Positions 26,704 to 34,497 of a DNA stretch of 34,497 bases are shown here, piece after piece. A program made the translations under genes and the position numbers. The DNA is from Plebeiibacterium marinum (GTDB taxonomy: Bacteria > Bacteroidota > Bacteroidia > Bacteroidales > Marinilabiliaceae), in NCBI RefSeq assembly GCF_026013615.1, contig NZ_JAPDPI010000052.1, positions 1 to 34,497 of the forward strand, read 5' to 3'. How positions within the stretch are numbered: position 1 is the stretch's first letter; every line of letters starts with the position of its first letter. The notes beneath the pieces are model-generated. The model made no database searches and was not told the DNA's origin. It saw only the letters and a list, made by a program, of their open reading frames with translations.

Positions 26704-27504
26704 ATGAAGGGAACAATCTTCGATATCAAGAGGTTTGCCCTGAATGACGGTCCAGGTATCAGGACAACGGTATTTTTAAAAGGATGTCCATTAAAATGTG
26801 CCTGGTGTCATAATCCCGAAAGTATATCTTCTGTAATTGAGGAATTTATACAAGTAAGGGAGTTGGATGGTCAGCGGTTTGAGTCAACTCAAGCCATCGG
26901 GGAGTTTGTAACTTCAGAATCTTTAATTGAAGAAATTGCAAAGGATAAGGAATTTTTCAGGCAGAGTGGTGGAGGTGTTACCTTTTCTGGGGGAGAGCCC
27001 ATGTTGCAGTTAGATTTTTTATCTGATATTATTACAAAATGCAAAGCAAAAAAAATGCATGTTGTAATTGATACTGCAGGATTATGCAAACAGTCGCATA
27101 TTGAAAAGGTAATGAATCAGGTGGATTTGTTTTTATATGATTTGAAAATTATTGATGAAGAGAAACATAAGACCTATACAGGGGTGTCTAATGATGTAAT
27201 ATTAAAGAATCTTGAATTTTTATTGCAGAACAACGCCAATGTAATAATAAGGATTCCTGTTATTCCGGGTATTAATGATCAGGAGCAGGATATTGTTAAA
27301 CTTGAGCAGTATTTATCAGATAAGTTAGAATATATAAAAGAAATTCACTTATTGCCGTTCCATAATTCAGCGGAGTCAAAATACCGGAGATTTAATACCG
27401 GTTATAGTTTTAAAGGAGTAAAAAGCCAGGATCCTCGGGATTTGGTAAATTTAAAAGAAAGATTTGAACGTAAGGGGTTCAATGTAAAAATTGGAGGAAT
27501 GTGA
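26704..27504 (+). CDS. Glycyl-radical enzyme activating protein (radical SAM)
   Basis: A 266-residue radical-SAM activase that installs the glycyl radical on the partner enzyme. The CxxxCxxC cluster motif is at Cys28, Cys32, Cys35 (GCPLKCAWCHNPES) after the family's DGPGIRTTVFLKG. SGGEP, binding SAM, lies near 97-101. Many activases of dehydratase-type glycyl-radical enzymes carry a ferredoxin insert with two extra [4Fe-4S] clusters right after the first motif; here the segment after NPES has no cysteines, so that insert is absent. I chose ATG 26704 over the upstream ATG at 26656, whose extra 16 residues do not look like the family. The stop is 1 nt before the ATG of the dehydratase. Confidence 0.9.
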   Translation: MKGTIFDIKRFALNDGPGIRTTVFLKGCPLKCAWCHNPESISSVIEEFIQVRELDGQRFESTQAIGEFVTSESLIEEIAKDKEFFRQSGGGVTFSGGEPMLQLDFLSDIITKCKAKKMHVVIDTAGLCKQSHIEKVMNQVDLFLYDLKIIDEEKHKTYTGVSNDVILKNLEFLLQNNANVIIRIPVIPGINDQEQDIVKLEQYLSDKLEYIKEIHLLPFHNSAESKYRRFNTGYSFKGVKSQDPRDLVNLKERFERKGFNVKIGGM

Positions 27505-27505
27505 A

Positions 27506-29857
27506 ATGAATACCAGAATAAACAAACTTAGAAATCAAAGTCTGGAAGCTATCAATAAATTGTCTTCAGAGCGGGCAAAATTATTAACAGAATTTTATAA
27601 AAGTGAAGAAGCAACCCAATGTTCAATACCAGTGCAAAGAGCTTTAGCTTTTAGTTATATACTGGAGCATAAAAAGTTGTGTGTAAATGATGGTGAGTTG
27701 ATTGTTGGGGAGAGAGGCCCGGAGCCTAAGGCGACCTATACTTACCCTGAAGTTTCGTTGCATTCCATGGAAGATCTTGAAATTTTGGATCAACGAAAAA
27801 AAGTCAGTTTTAAGGTTGATGAAGAGGTTAAGACGATATATCAATCCTCTATTATTCCATTTTGGGAAGGTAAAAGTAATCGTGATAAAATCATGAAGCA
27901 AATGACCCAGGAATGGAAAGAGGCTTATAAGGCAGGAGTGTTTACTGAGTTTCAGGAACAAAGGGCGCCGGGGCACACTGTGTTGGGTGATAAAATATAT
28001 AATAAGGGGATTTCAGATATATTGGTGGATATAACTGAGGCAAAAAAGAAACTTGGAGCAGACGAGACAGATAAGCTAGAAGAGTTAAAGGCAATGGAGG
28101 TTGCTGCAAGGGCAATTGTTAAATATGCCTACAGAAATGCTTCTGAACTTGAAAGATTGGCGAGTAAAGAAAAAAGTGAAGACAGAAAATCAGAACTGTT
28201 GGAGATGGCACATATTTGTCGACATGTTCCGGAAAATGCTCCCACTACATTTCATGAAGCATTGCAATATTATTGGTTTGTTCACTTGGGTGTTATAACA
28301 GAAGTAAACCCTTGGGATTCATTTAACCCAGGCAGATTAGACCAACACTTGTTTCCATTCTACCAAAAGGATATTGCAAAGGGTGCCCTTACCAAAGAAA
28401 GAGCAAAGGAACTCTTAATGTCGTTCTGGGTGAAGTTTAATAACCAGCCAGCGCCTCCTAAAATGGGAGTAACAGCTAAGGAAAGCAATACATATACTGA
28501 TTTTGCATTGATAAACCTGGGTGGATTAAAGGCAGATGGCACCGATGCTGTTAATGATTTGACATTCCTGATATTGGATGTTATTGAAGAGATGAGATTG
28601 CTTCAGCCAAGTTCTATGGTACAGGTTAGCAAAAAGAATCCAGATGAGTTTATTAAAAGAACCTTGCAGATAACAAAAACTGGTTTTGGACAACCATCTT
28701 ATTTTAATTCTGATGCAATTGTTGAAGAATTAGTAAATCAGGGAAAAGATATTGTAGATGCCAGAAATGGAGGGGCAAGTGGATGTATTGAGTCTGGAGC
28801 TTTTGGTACAGAAGCTTATTGGTTGACAGGATATTTTAATATACCTAAGGTATTAGAAATTACGTTGCATAATGGGATTGATCCGAAAACTGGAAATCAA
28901 TTGGGGATTCAAACTGGTAAAGTGGAGGATTTCGACTCTTTTGAAAAACTGATGCAGGCCTTTGAAAGACAAATGAATCACTTTTTGGACATAAAGTTAG
29001 AAGGTAACAGAAGGATTGAAAGCGTGATTATGCAGGAATTGCCGGTTCCATTTTTGAGTTTGTTCATTGATGACTGTATTGGCAATGCTCAGGATTACAA
29101 TGCTGGGGGTGCCAGGTATAATACAAGCTATGTTCAGGGAGTTGGATTGGGAAGTATAACGGATGCCTTAACATCGATTAAGTATCATGTTTACGACAAT
29201 AAAAACATTACGCTTAAAGAACTTGTAGAGGCAACTGATCATGATTTTGTGGGTTATGAAAAACTTAGGTATGATTTAATATATGAAACACCTAAATTTG
29301 GTAATGATGATAATTATGCAGATAGTAATGCCCTTAGGGTGTTTGAGATTTTTCATGATGCAGTAAATAATAAAGTTACACCAAGGGGAGGGACCTTTAG
29401 GATTAACCTTTTGCCAACTACTTGTCATGTTTATTTTGGGCAGGTAATGCAGGCTTCTGTAGATGGAAGGAAAGATGGGGAACCTTTGTCAGAAGGAATT
29501 TCACCAGTTCAGGGAGCAGATAAGAAGGGACCAACAGCAGTGATTAATTCCATGCTTAAAATTGATCATACACAAACCGGGGGTACTTTGTTGAATCAAA
29601 AGTTTACGCCGCAGTTTTTTAATACAGGGGAAAGTATAACAAAGCTAACCCACCTGATCAGGACCTATTTTAATCAGTTGGGACATCATATTCAGTTTAA
29701 TGTAGTTGATGCAGATACTTTACGGGATGCTCAAAAACATCCAGAAAAGTATCAGGACCTGATTGTGAGGGTAGCTGGTTATAGTGATTATTTTAATGAC
29801 TTGACAGTAGAGTTACAAGAAGAGATAATAAACCGTACAGCACATAATATTTTATAG
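27506..29857 (+). CDS. hypD: Glycyl-radical trans-4-hydroxy-L-proline dehydratase (HypD)
   Basis: A 783-residue glycyl-radical enzyme. The radical site is Gly758 (VRVAGYS) and the thiyl Cys427 is in GASGCIESGAFG. The residue after GC-x-E is Ser, as in HypD, and not Pro as in glycerol, propanediol or choline lyases. C. difficile HypD active-site residues as I recall them all have equivalents: H160 (157), F152 (149), D278 (271), S334 (327), D339 (332), C434 (427), E436 (429), Y450 (443), T645 (638), G765 (758); the offset is 3 early and then a constant 7. HypD dehydrates trans-4-hydroxyproline to pyrroline-5-carboxylate. An SD-like GGAGGA (27493-27498) precedes ATG 27506. Note that the name clashes with hydrogenase-maturation HypD. 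Confidence 0.88.
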   Translation: MNTRINKLRNQSLEAINKLSSERAKLLTEFYKSEEATQCSIPVQRALAFSYILEHKKLCVNDGELIVGERGPEPKATYTYPEVSLHSMEDLEILDQRKKVSFKVDEEVKTIYQSSIIPFWEGKSNRDKIMKQMTQEWKEAYKAGVFTEFQEQRAPGHTVLGDKIYNKGISDILVDITEAKKKLGADETDKLEELKAMEVAARAIVKYAYRNASELERLASKEKSEDRKSELLEMAHICRHVPENAPTTFHEALQYYWFVHLGVITEVNPWDSFNPGRLDQHLFPFYQKDIAKGALTKERAKELLMSFWVKFNNQPAPPKMGVTAKESNTYTDFALINLGGLKADGTDAVNDLTFLILDVIEEMRLLQPSSMVQVSKKNPDEFIKRTLQITKTGFGQPSYFNSDAIVEELVNQGKDIVDARNGGASGCIESGAFGTEAYWLTGYFNIPKVLEITLHNGIDPKTGNQLGIQTGKVEDFDSFEKLMQAFERQMNHFLDIKLEGNRRIESVIMQELPVPFLSLFIDDCIGNAQDYNAGGARYNTSYVQGVGLGSITDALTSIKYHVYDNKNITLKELVEATDHDFVGYEKLRYDLIYETPKFGNDDNYADSNALRVFEIFHDAVNNKVTPRGGTFRINLLPTTCHVYFGQVMQASVDGRKDGEPLSEGISPVQGADKKGPTAVINSMLKIDHTQTGGTLLNQKFTPQFFNTGESITKLTHLIRTYFNQLGHHIQFNVVDADTLRDAQKHPEKYQDLIVRVAGYSDYFNDLTVELQEEIINRTAHNIL

Positions 29858-29889
29858 TTGTGTGTTGTTGTTTTAAAACATTATTTTAA

Positions 29890-31170
29890 ATGAGTAAGTT
29901 AAGGTTAGGCGGATTGTTTTTAATACTTGTTTTATCCATAAAGGTATATGCGATATCAGGTATTGAAAACACGCTGAAAGGATATGATCGGTTAATAGTA
30001 AAGAAGATTCAAACCCTTGATGGTTATAAGGAGTCATATTTGATAATGATGACCCAGCCATTGGACCATGATGCTCCTGGACTAGGAAGTTTTTGTCAAA
30101 GGATATGGTTAAACCATTTAAATGACAAGGCTCCCATGGTAATGGTAACGGAAGGATATTCTGCAAACCGGAACTATCAAACAGAATTGGCAAAAGAATT
30201 AAAAGCCAATCAGTTAATTGTTGAACACCGGTACTTTGAGGCTTCTACGCCTGAAAAAAAGGATTGGAAATACCTTACTGTAAAGAATGCTGCTGCTGAT
30301 CATCATGAGATCATTAAGTTGTTTCAGAAATTGTACAAAGGGAAATGGCTTACTACTGGTATTAGTAAAGGAGGGCAGACAACATTATTCCATAGGGCAC
30401 TGTATCCAAAGGATGTAGATGTTTCAGTTCCGTATGTTGCTCCTGTTAACCTGGAAAGGGAAGATCCGCGACTGCTGGCGTTTTTTGAAAAAGTAGGAAG
30501 TCAGGACGATCGGGCTAAAATTAAAGCTTTTCAGAAATTGGTTTTACAAAGAAAAGAAAGGCTTCTACCCTTGTTTCAGAGTTATTCAGAGAAGAATAAA
30601 TTGAAATTTGCCAAAGGAATAGAGCAGGCTTATGAACTTGGTGTGATGGAGTACCCATTTGCATTTTGGCAATGGGGATATACGGCAGATAAGATCCCGG
30701 GGAGTGATGCGAGTGATGAAGAAGTGTTAAATCACTTTATCAAAGGCTCTAGTATTGATTATTTTTCTATCGATATGATGAAGCAGTTTGAGTCGTTTTT
30801 TTATCAGGCGTATAAAGAATTAGGGTATTATAATTATGTGCCGGGGGACTTACAGCCGTTAATGGATGTAGTGAAATCTGATACTATTTCTAGTTGTATG
30901 TTCGCACCAGGGGGTGATACTTTGTCCTTCAATAAAGCTACAATGCAGATGGTTGTTTCAAAGTTGAATAAGTATAATCCCAAAATGGTTTTGATATGTG
31001 GGGAGTATGATCCGTGGGGAGCTACCTCATTGGATGTTGCAAATATGTCTAAATCATTAAAGGTGGTTAAGCCCAAGGGCTCGCATAAGGCTCGGATAAA
31101 TAATCTTTCTGAAGCAAAGAAAGAAGAGGTTTGGGCTTTGTTGAAAAAATGGATGAAGGTTAGGGAATAG
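29890..31170 (+). CDS. Secreted serine peptidase, S37 (PS-10)-like family
   Basis: A 426-residue protein with a signal peptide (MSKLRLGGLFLILVLSIKVYA, cleaved near 21) and an alpha/beta-hydrolase fold. Nucleophile Ser159 lies in TTGISKGGQTT, with Asp374 (GEYDPWGA) and His399 (KGSHKAR) completing the triad. TQPLDHDAP (55-63) and VEHRYFEAS (111-119) are typical of the S28/S37-type peptidases. Known S37 members are prolyl tri/tetrapeptidyl aminopeptidases. It starts 32 bp after hypD in the same orientation, which suggests it supplies proline- or hydroxyproline-rich peptides. Substrate preference is inferred only. Confidence 0.8.
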   Translation: MSKLRLGGLFLILVLSIKVYAISGIENTLKGYDRLIVKKIQTLDGYKESYLIMMTQPLDHDAPGLGSFCQRIWLNHLNDKAPMVMVTEGYSANRNYQTELAKELKANQLIVEHRYFEASTPEKKDWKYLTVKNAAADHHEIIKLFQKLYKGKWLTTGISKGGQTTLFHRALYPKDVDVSVPYVAPVNLEREDPRLLAFFEKVGSQDDRAKIKAFQKLVLQRKERLLPLFQSYSEKNKLKFAKGIEQAYELGVMEYPFAFWQWGYTADKIPGSDASDEEVLNHFIKGSSIDYFSIDMMKQFESFFYQAYKELGYYNYVPGDLQPLMDVVKSDTISSCMFAPGGDTLSFNKATMQMVVSKLNKYNPKMVLICGEYDPWGATSLDVANMSKSLKVVKPKGSHKARINNLSEAKKEEVWALLKKWMKVRE

Positions 31171-31200
31171 AAAAATAAATCTTCATTTTGAAATAAAAGA

Positions 31201-31232
31201 AAAGGGGGTGTCATGTATTTGATACCCCCTTT
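31201..31232. terminator. Bidirectional terminator between convergent operons
   Basis: AAAGGGGGTGTCA (31201-31213) pairs with TGATACCCCCTTT (31220-31232), a 13-bp stem with one G-U pair and a 6-nt loop. It lies between the peptidase gene (plus) and the TonB receptor gene (minus). A-rich and T-containing flanks support use on both strands. Confidence 0.85.
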
Positions 31233-31251
31233 AACACAAAAAATGCTGTAC

Positions 31252-33735
31252 TTAAAACCTCAGGTTAATTCCAGCCAAATATAGTCCTCCAATTTTATCC
31301 ATAAATACATATTCTTGAGAATCGTTGTCCAGGATATTCCTTCCGTTAACAAATACGTCAATATTATCGTTGATCTTGTAATTAATCTTGGCGTTTAGTA
31401 AAAATTTACTGTCCATATTTCCTGAATACTCCAGCTCTGGTTTAATGTTATAAGCAATTAATGCAGCTCTCCTTGGATCATTTTCATATTGTGAATACAT
31501 ATAATAATTGTCATAATAATAACCCTGAGCTGTGATCGAAAGCTTTTCGATAGGCTTGTAAGTCAGTGATAAGCTACCCCAGAAAGAAGGCATGGCTTCG
31601 TTGTCAACATCATTTAAAACTTCAATCTGTTTTAGTATACCATTGCTTGCAAGGTATTGTTCCAATAGCGGGTTTTCACCAGGTTGTAAATCCGAGCTGT
31701 AAGTCTTAGGCTTGCCACTTAGTATTGTTGGAGCATCATTAGCAAGGTTGGCCGTAACAATACTTGTTAATTCACCGCCTTGCAGGGTTGCTATATTGTC
31801 CCTTCCTGCATCAGTGAAATTATCTAATTTGGTTTGTTGCCAGTTAACATGTGCTTTTAATTGCAACTTTTTTGATATGACCATGTCTGCAGAGATGCTT
31901 ATGCCAAATTGCTTACTTTCAACATCTAAAGAGCGGTGCGATGTGTGTAGTGTTTGTTCCCCAATTGGAGAGGGTGATGTTGGTTCGCTAAAATCGATGT
32001 CGGTTACTTCATAGGATAGCTCATCCGGCATTAAAGCACTAAAGTCTTTTGCTCTGTTGTAAAAGGCTTCAATGTCTAACAGTATCCTTTTAGATGGGCG
32101 CGTCCTAAAACCAAGTTCTATCATGTTCATTACCATCATGTTCGGGTCGTTGTTATCTCCAAAGTGTACATAGCTTGGCCCTTTTAATCCATCTCTGTTC
32201 CAGGTGTAGTTGCTATAGGCATTGATCATAAAAGTACTTTGGTTGGCTCTTGAATATACTGCCCTAAAAAGGTTGTTTTCGTTTATTTTATACGAGCCGA
32301 TAAACTGGTATGAAGGCATCCATTTATCAGGAACATTGTATTTCTCGGCACGCAAAGCAGCCACTAACCTTAATTTTTCAATAGGTGTGAAATCAAAACG
32401 TCCGCTGGCGGCAAAGTTTCTTAAAGCAACACGGGCGTTAAAGAATCCATCTCCAAGTTTTTCAATGTTGTCTCTGTCGTCGTAGTATACCGATTGGTAA
32501 CTTATTCCGGGACGGAAGCTTAGTTTGTTCCATTTTAATAAATAATCAAGGTTTACATTATATTGCTCGGTGCTTTGTTGCCAACCTGAGCGCCCCCTGC
32601 AAAAATCCTGTTCTACATTGTTCAGTGAAGCCTGAAGGTTAAAGCCAAATAGGTTACTCACAAAGTTGATGTGGTATCCTTCTGAACTTCGGATGTTGTG
32701 TAAGCTTGGGTTGTCGCCTAATGTGGAAGTCATGGCTTGCGACTCAAGGTATCCTGTGCTAACATTAAAGGTCAGGTTGTCCTTTTCTTTATAGGCAATA
32801 TAGGCATTTACTCCTTTTTTTTCTTTGGCAATATCTGCCTCGTCTATCATTTCATAGTAGCTGTCGTTACTCCATTTGCCAAAAGGGTTGTTGTCGTTCT
32901 GGTCTACAAATTCTGAAATGGAAAGAAACTCGTCTGCATATATGGCATAAATTTCCTCTGATTCCCTGTTTCGTGTTTCAAATGATCCGGAAATGCCCAT
33001 TGCTAATTTGTCGTTTATTTGTTTTTTTACATTAACATCTCCAATAAAGGTTGATAATGAACCACCTTGTATGTTTGTTGAGATTACCGGAGTATCTTCA
33101 TTGATGTTTTTAGAGATAAGATTGATCACTCCATTTACTGCATTGGGGCCATACAGAGCACTTGAAGGCCCTCGTACCACTTCAATGCGGTCAAGTTCCC
33201 CCAGGCTGATGGGCAGTGTTTCCCATAAGATCCCCCCCATGCCATAGTTAAATACCGGACGACCATCAACCATCACAAGAGTTGTGGTGTTTTCGGCATA
33301 AATAAGCATATTGTTCATGGGCATGTTTTGTCCGCCTCTGATTTGAACATCATATACGCCATTAGTTTTTTCCCTAACAATAACTCCCGGAACCATGCGC
33401 AAGGCTTCTTCGATAGAGGTTGCTCCGGAGGTAATTATTTCGTTGCTGCTTAACACGGTTGTTGAAAGGGGGGAGTCAAAAAGGCTCTCTTCTGATTTTG
33501 AGGCTGAAGTCACATCCTTGTTTAATAGGAGTTCGTACAATTCTTCAATGCTTGAAGCACCCACAATATCCATAATTTTCATAACCTCTTCCAGATCGTA
33601 ATTAGCAAGGTCTTCAATGCTCATTTCTAATACATCGCTACGGGTAAGCGTGCTAATGTCTTTTTTTATGTTTTGAGCGTTTATAGTTGCTGCAAATATC
33701 AGCAATATAAATAGATGTAATATTTTTTTAGTCAT
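31252..33735 (-). CDS. TonB-dependent outer-membrane receptor with acidic N-terminal extension
   Basis: An 827-residue protein: signal peptide to about residue 20 (ATINAQ), an acidic helical segment at about 28-72 with repeated 'x-I-E-E/D-L' units ending NKDVTSASKSEESLFDSP, then the plug (about 85-205; VPGVIVREKTNGVYDVQIRG, MVDGRPV, IEVVRGPSSALYGPNAVNGVINL) and a barrel ending GINLRF. The 'xVTSASKxxExLxxAP'-type opening marks a receptor group often found with YfiR-like proteins. No SusD or carboxypeptidase-like domain is present, so it is not a typical Sus-type receptor. The ligand is unknown. It is cotranscribed with the YfiR gene 14 bp upstream. Confidence 0.9.
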   Translation of the reverse strand: MTKKILHLFILLIFAATINAQNIKKDISTLTRSDVLEMSIEDLANYDLEEVMKIMDIVGASSIEELYELLLNKDVTSASKSEESLFDSPLSTTVLSSNEIITSGATSIEEALRMVPGVIVREKTNGVYDVQIRGGQNMPMNNMLIYAENTTTLVMVDGRPVFNYGMGGILWETLPISLGELDRIEVVRGPSSALYGPNAVNGVINLISKNINEDTPVISTNIQGGSLSTFIGDVNVKKQINDKLAMGISGSFETRNRESEEIYAIYADEFLSISEFVDQNDNNPFGKWSNDSYYEMIDEADIAKEKKGVNAYIAYKEKDNLTFNVSTGYLESQAMTSTLGDNPSLHNIRSSEGYHINFVSNLFGFNLQASLNNVEQDFCRGRSGWQQSTEQYNVNLDYLLKWNKLSFRPGISYQSVYYDDRDNIEKLGDGFFNARVALRNFAASGRFDFTPIEKLRLVAALRAEKYNVPDKWMPSYQFIGSYKINENNLFRAVYSRANQSTFMINAYSNYTWNRDGLKGPSYVHFGDNNDPNMMVMNMIELGFRTRPSKRILLDIEAFYNRAKDFSALMPDELSYEVTDIDFSEPTSPSPIGEQTLHTSHRSLDVESKQFGISISADMVISKKLQLKAHVNWQQTKLDNFTDAGRDNIATLQGGELTSIVTANLANDAPTILSGKPKTYSSDLQPGENPLLEQYLASNGILKQIEVLNDVDNEAMPSFWGSLSLTYKPIEKLSITAQGYYYDNYYMYSQYENDPRRAALIAYNIKPELEYSGNMDSKFLLNAKINYKINDNIDVFVNGRNILDNDSQEYVFMDKIGGLYLAGINLRF

Positions 33736-33749
33736 TTTGTTGTGCAGGT

Positions 33750-34253
33750 TTATTTAATTTCAATTCCAAGTGAGACTAACTTTTGATCAACTTTTAAATT
33801 TTGGTTTGAAATCCGTTCTTTGCTAATCTCATATTTTAATTTACCATTTTGTAGTGTGTAATTAATACATGATCCTTTAGCACAATAGCCATCTTTATCC
33901 GTAATAATCAGAGTTGGTTTTGTTTCGTAAAAACTAAGAACCTGATCAAGGTTACCACTTTTGTTTTCCGGAATAAATACAATTTGTGCATCAGCTGCTT
34001 CATTGGGATGCTTTATGGTTTTAATAACAATGGATTTGTTATTAATTTTTTTTGAGCTTGACAATTTCTTTAGTTCGGTATTAATGTCATCTGTTCCAAT
34101 AATAGCAATAGTAAAATTGTCAGAGTTATTGATATTTGGCCATTCGATATATTTGGCAAAATTGAACATGAACAAAGCTTTGAACATGGATTGCTGGCCT
34201 TGGCTGGATATTGATATGAGTACCATTATCAGTAGCGCAATTCTCTTTTTCAT
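33750..34253 (-). CDS. YfiR-like (DUF4154) periplasmic protein
   Basis: A 167-residue protein with signal peptide (MKKRIALLIMVLISISSQGQ) followed by the DUF4154 opening KALFMFNFAKYIEWP (25-39) and FTIAIIGTDDI (47-57). A CAKGSC pair in the C-terminal half could form the disulfide known in this family. In Pseudomonas, YfiR is a periplasmic redox-sensitive inhibitor of the diguanylate cyclase YfiN. Here the partner in the operon is a TonB receptor, so it may couple receptor state to a sensor encoded elsewhere. No cyclase or kinase gene is in view. Confidence 0.87.
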   Translation of the reverse strand: MKKRIALLIMVLISISSQGQQSMFKALFMFNFAKYIEWPNINNSDNFTIAIIGTDDINTELKKLSSSKKINNKSIVIKTIKHPNEAADAQIVFIPENKSGNLDQVLSFYETKPTLIITDKDGYCAKGSCINYTLQNGKLKYEISKERISNQNLKVDQKLVSLGIEIK

Positions 34254-34373
34254 TCTTAAATAATTAATAGGTTATAGTTTTATTTGAGTCGGTATTGCCA
34301 TAAAAAGCATTTTTAAGGGTAGACTGTTTGTGACAATTAATTAGAGGTGAACTGTAGCAATAGATACAAGAAG
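34254..34373. other. Upstream region of the YfiR gene
   Basis: This 120-bp AT-rich stretch should hold the promoter for the minus-strand yfiR-receptor pair. I see no TANNTTTG match on the minus strand and no ORF. It is followed to the right by the inverted-repeat element at 34374. Confidence 0.4.
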
Positions 34374-34494
34374 GTGTCAAAAAAATACAGGTAACTATAA
34401 ATAAAAAGCTCTGATTTTGCAAAGTACGCAAATGTGAATTATTTAAAATTCATTTAATTGCGCACTTTGCGAGTAAAGTATTTTTATTGGACAC
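34374..34494. repeat. Imperfect palindromic element, MITE-like, at the right edge
   Basis: GTGTCAAAAAAATAC (34374-34388) resembles the reverse complement of 34478-34494 (GTGTCCAATAAAAATAC). Inside, GCAAAGTACGCAA (34419-34431) pairs with TTGCGCACTTTGC (34458-34470), and further in GAATT pairs with AATTC. The whole 121-bp stretch can thus fold as one long imperfect hairpin. It ends 3 bp before the window end, so a target duplication cannot be tested. It could also be the start of a larger insertion sequence. Confidence 0.5.
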
Positions 34495-34497
34495 TCA

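Noticed and set aside
27506-29857. Pyruvate formate-lyase, glycerol dehydratase or choline TMA-lyase
   Set aside because: There is no adjacent Cys-Cys pair as in pyruvate formate-lyase, and the residue after GCxE is Ser where the diol and choline enzymes have Pro; residues match HypD instead.

Overview
The window looks like a chromosomal segment of a Bacteroidota bacterium, probably an anaerobic or facultative member of the Bacteroidales/Marinilabiliales group. The evidence is the short primary sigma factor without region 1.1, repeated matches to the Bacteroidota promoter pattern (TTTG or TTG, about 20 nt, TANNTTTG), a YfiR/TonB-receptor pair, a large TPR protein next to an outer-membrane barrel, AT-rich DNA, and oxygen-sensitive enzymes (a glycyl-radical enzyme and ferredoxin-type ATPases). 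Both ends lie in repeat-like DNA, so the window may be a whole contig broken at repeats.

Layout. 1-257: two perfect 60-bp repeats flanking a hairpin. 258-1634: MATE efflux pump. 1718-6222: a co-directional cluster with a DUF134 regulator, two NifX/ORP-like small proteins, a DUF89 phosphatase-like protein, two MinD/Mrp-type ATPases each carrying two [4Fe-4S] ferredoxin motifs, and a hotdog thioesterase. It resembles the 'orange protein' (ORP) gene neighbourhood of sulfate reducers. 6333-9741 (minus): murB and an isolated Wzc-type tyrosine kinase. 9853-10377 (minus): conserved membrane protein. 10557-11747: aminotransferase. 11812-12516 (minus): ftsE. 12732-17565: TPR protein plus outer-membrane barrel. 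17765-19732: gyrB. 19923-21630 (minus): flavodiiron protein and SPOR lipoprotein. 21786-26353: mltG, dapF (minus), an HtrA protease and rpoD. 26704-31170: glycyl-radical activase, a glycyl-radical dehydratase and a secreted S37-type peptidase. 31252-34253 (minus): YfiR and TonB-dependent receptor.

Most interesting points. (1) The glycyl-radical enzyme at 27506-29857 carries, at a constant offset, the active-site residues I recall for Clostridioides difficile trans-4-hydroxy-L-proline dehydratase (HypD). It lies between its activase and an exported serine peptidase of a family with known prolyl tri/tetrapeptidyl aminopeptidases, which suggests a hydroxyproline/collagen-peptide catabolic unit in a Bacteroidota. 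(2) The 1718-6222 cluster is a candidate ORP-like metal-cluster system, headed by a palindrome that straddles its promoter. (3) Several non-coding structures are notable: dispersed AGCTAT-type repeats, two MITE-like inverted-repeat elements, and a 22-codon leader ORF with a consensus promoter ahead of the hydroxyproline unit. Everything here was read by eye; no database search was run.
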